13,270 nt of DNA from an uncultured Eubacteriales bacterium (GTDB lineage Bacteria > Bacillota > Clostridia > Peptostreptococcales > Anaerovoracaceae), in assembly GCA_900542245.1 (NCBI GenBank), contig UQMQ01000064.1, positions 1 through 13,270 of the forward strand, written 5' to 3'. The notes under the pieces were generated by a model. The model was given only the letters and a program-made list of their open reading frames with translations, was not told where the DNA came from and made no database searches. A program made the position numbers and the translations under genes. Of the stretch, positions 13,237 through 13,270 are shown piece after piece. Within the stretch, counting starts at the first letter, position 1; each line of letters begins with the position of its first letter.

Positions 13237-13270
13237 ATGGAAAAGTATATTCCGATCATCACAAGAACAG
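13237..13270 (+). CDS. Start of a downstream gene (first 11 codons, cut by window end)
   Basis: ATG at 13237 is preceded by AAAGGAG (13224-13230) with a 6-nt spacer, the best ribosome binding site in the window. The visible product is MEKYIPIITRT. This opening resembles that of some clostridial Crp/Fnr-type regulators, but eleven residues cannot establish a family. It sits behind its own promoter-like and Spo0A-box-like elements. Confidence 0.7.
   Translation, partial: MEKYIPIITRT

Overview
The window looks like a chromosomal segment from an anaerobic, probably spore-forming member of the Firmicutes (class Clostridia, moderate GC). Four things point there: good Shine-Dalgarno sites, a TagGH/LCP surface-polymer operon, a clostridial-style threonyl-tRNA synthetase, and sites upstream of the last gene that match the Spo0A box consensus. 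I cannot name a genus. No rRNA, tRNA, IS element, phage gene or CRISPR array is visible.

Layout. (1) 1-723 (+) is the 3' part of an EAL-domain cyclic-di-GMP phosphodiesterase. (2) 724-1082 is a non-coding gap between converging genes, with many short inverted repeats. (3) 1083-2138 (-) is thioredoxin reductase with an unusual Ala-rich insert. (4) 2139-2450 is the divergent intergenic region; it holds a good sigma-A-type promoter for a 64-residue single-pass membrane protein (2451-2645). (5) 2848-11170 (+) is a tightly packed set of seven genes with gaps or overlaps of 56, 9, 0, -4, 34 and -4 nt. They encode a CDP-glycerol-type glycerophosphotransferase, a sugar-transfer-associated ATP-grasp protein, a small GT-A nucleotidyltransferase, a 753-residue tandem ATP-grasp protein, a TagG-like ABC permease, a TagH-like ABC ATPase, and an LCP-family ligase with a Pro/Thr/Glu repeat tail. 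(6) 11287-13032 (+) is thrS, lacking the N-terminal TGS domain and followed by a clear intrinsic terminator. (7) 13097-13270 carries four 10-bp-phased Spo0A-like boxes, a promoter-like element, a perfect 8-bp inverted repeat, and the first 11 codons of a further gene.

How the genes fit together (inference). The 2.8-11.2 kb operon reads as one route. A teichoic-acid-like polyol-phosphate polymer or capsule is primed or extended by the glycerophosphotransferase, perhaps using an activated precursor from the nucleotidyltransferase. It may be modified by the ATP-grasp proteins, which in this superfamily usually form amide or ester bonds by way of an acyl phosphate. The TagGH pair would flip it across the membrane, and the LCP protein would attach it to peptidoglycan. 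The least ordinary part is the pair of ATP-grasp genes. One of them is an internal duplication whose N-terminal half has lost every catalytic residue I could align, which suggests a pseudoenzyme domain fused to an active one.
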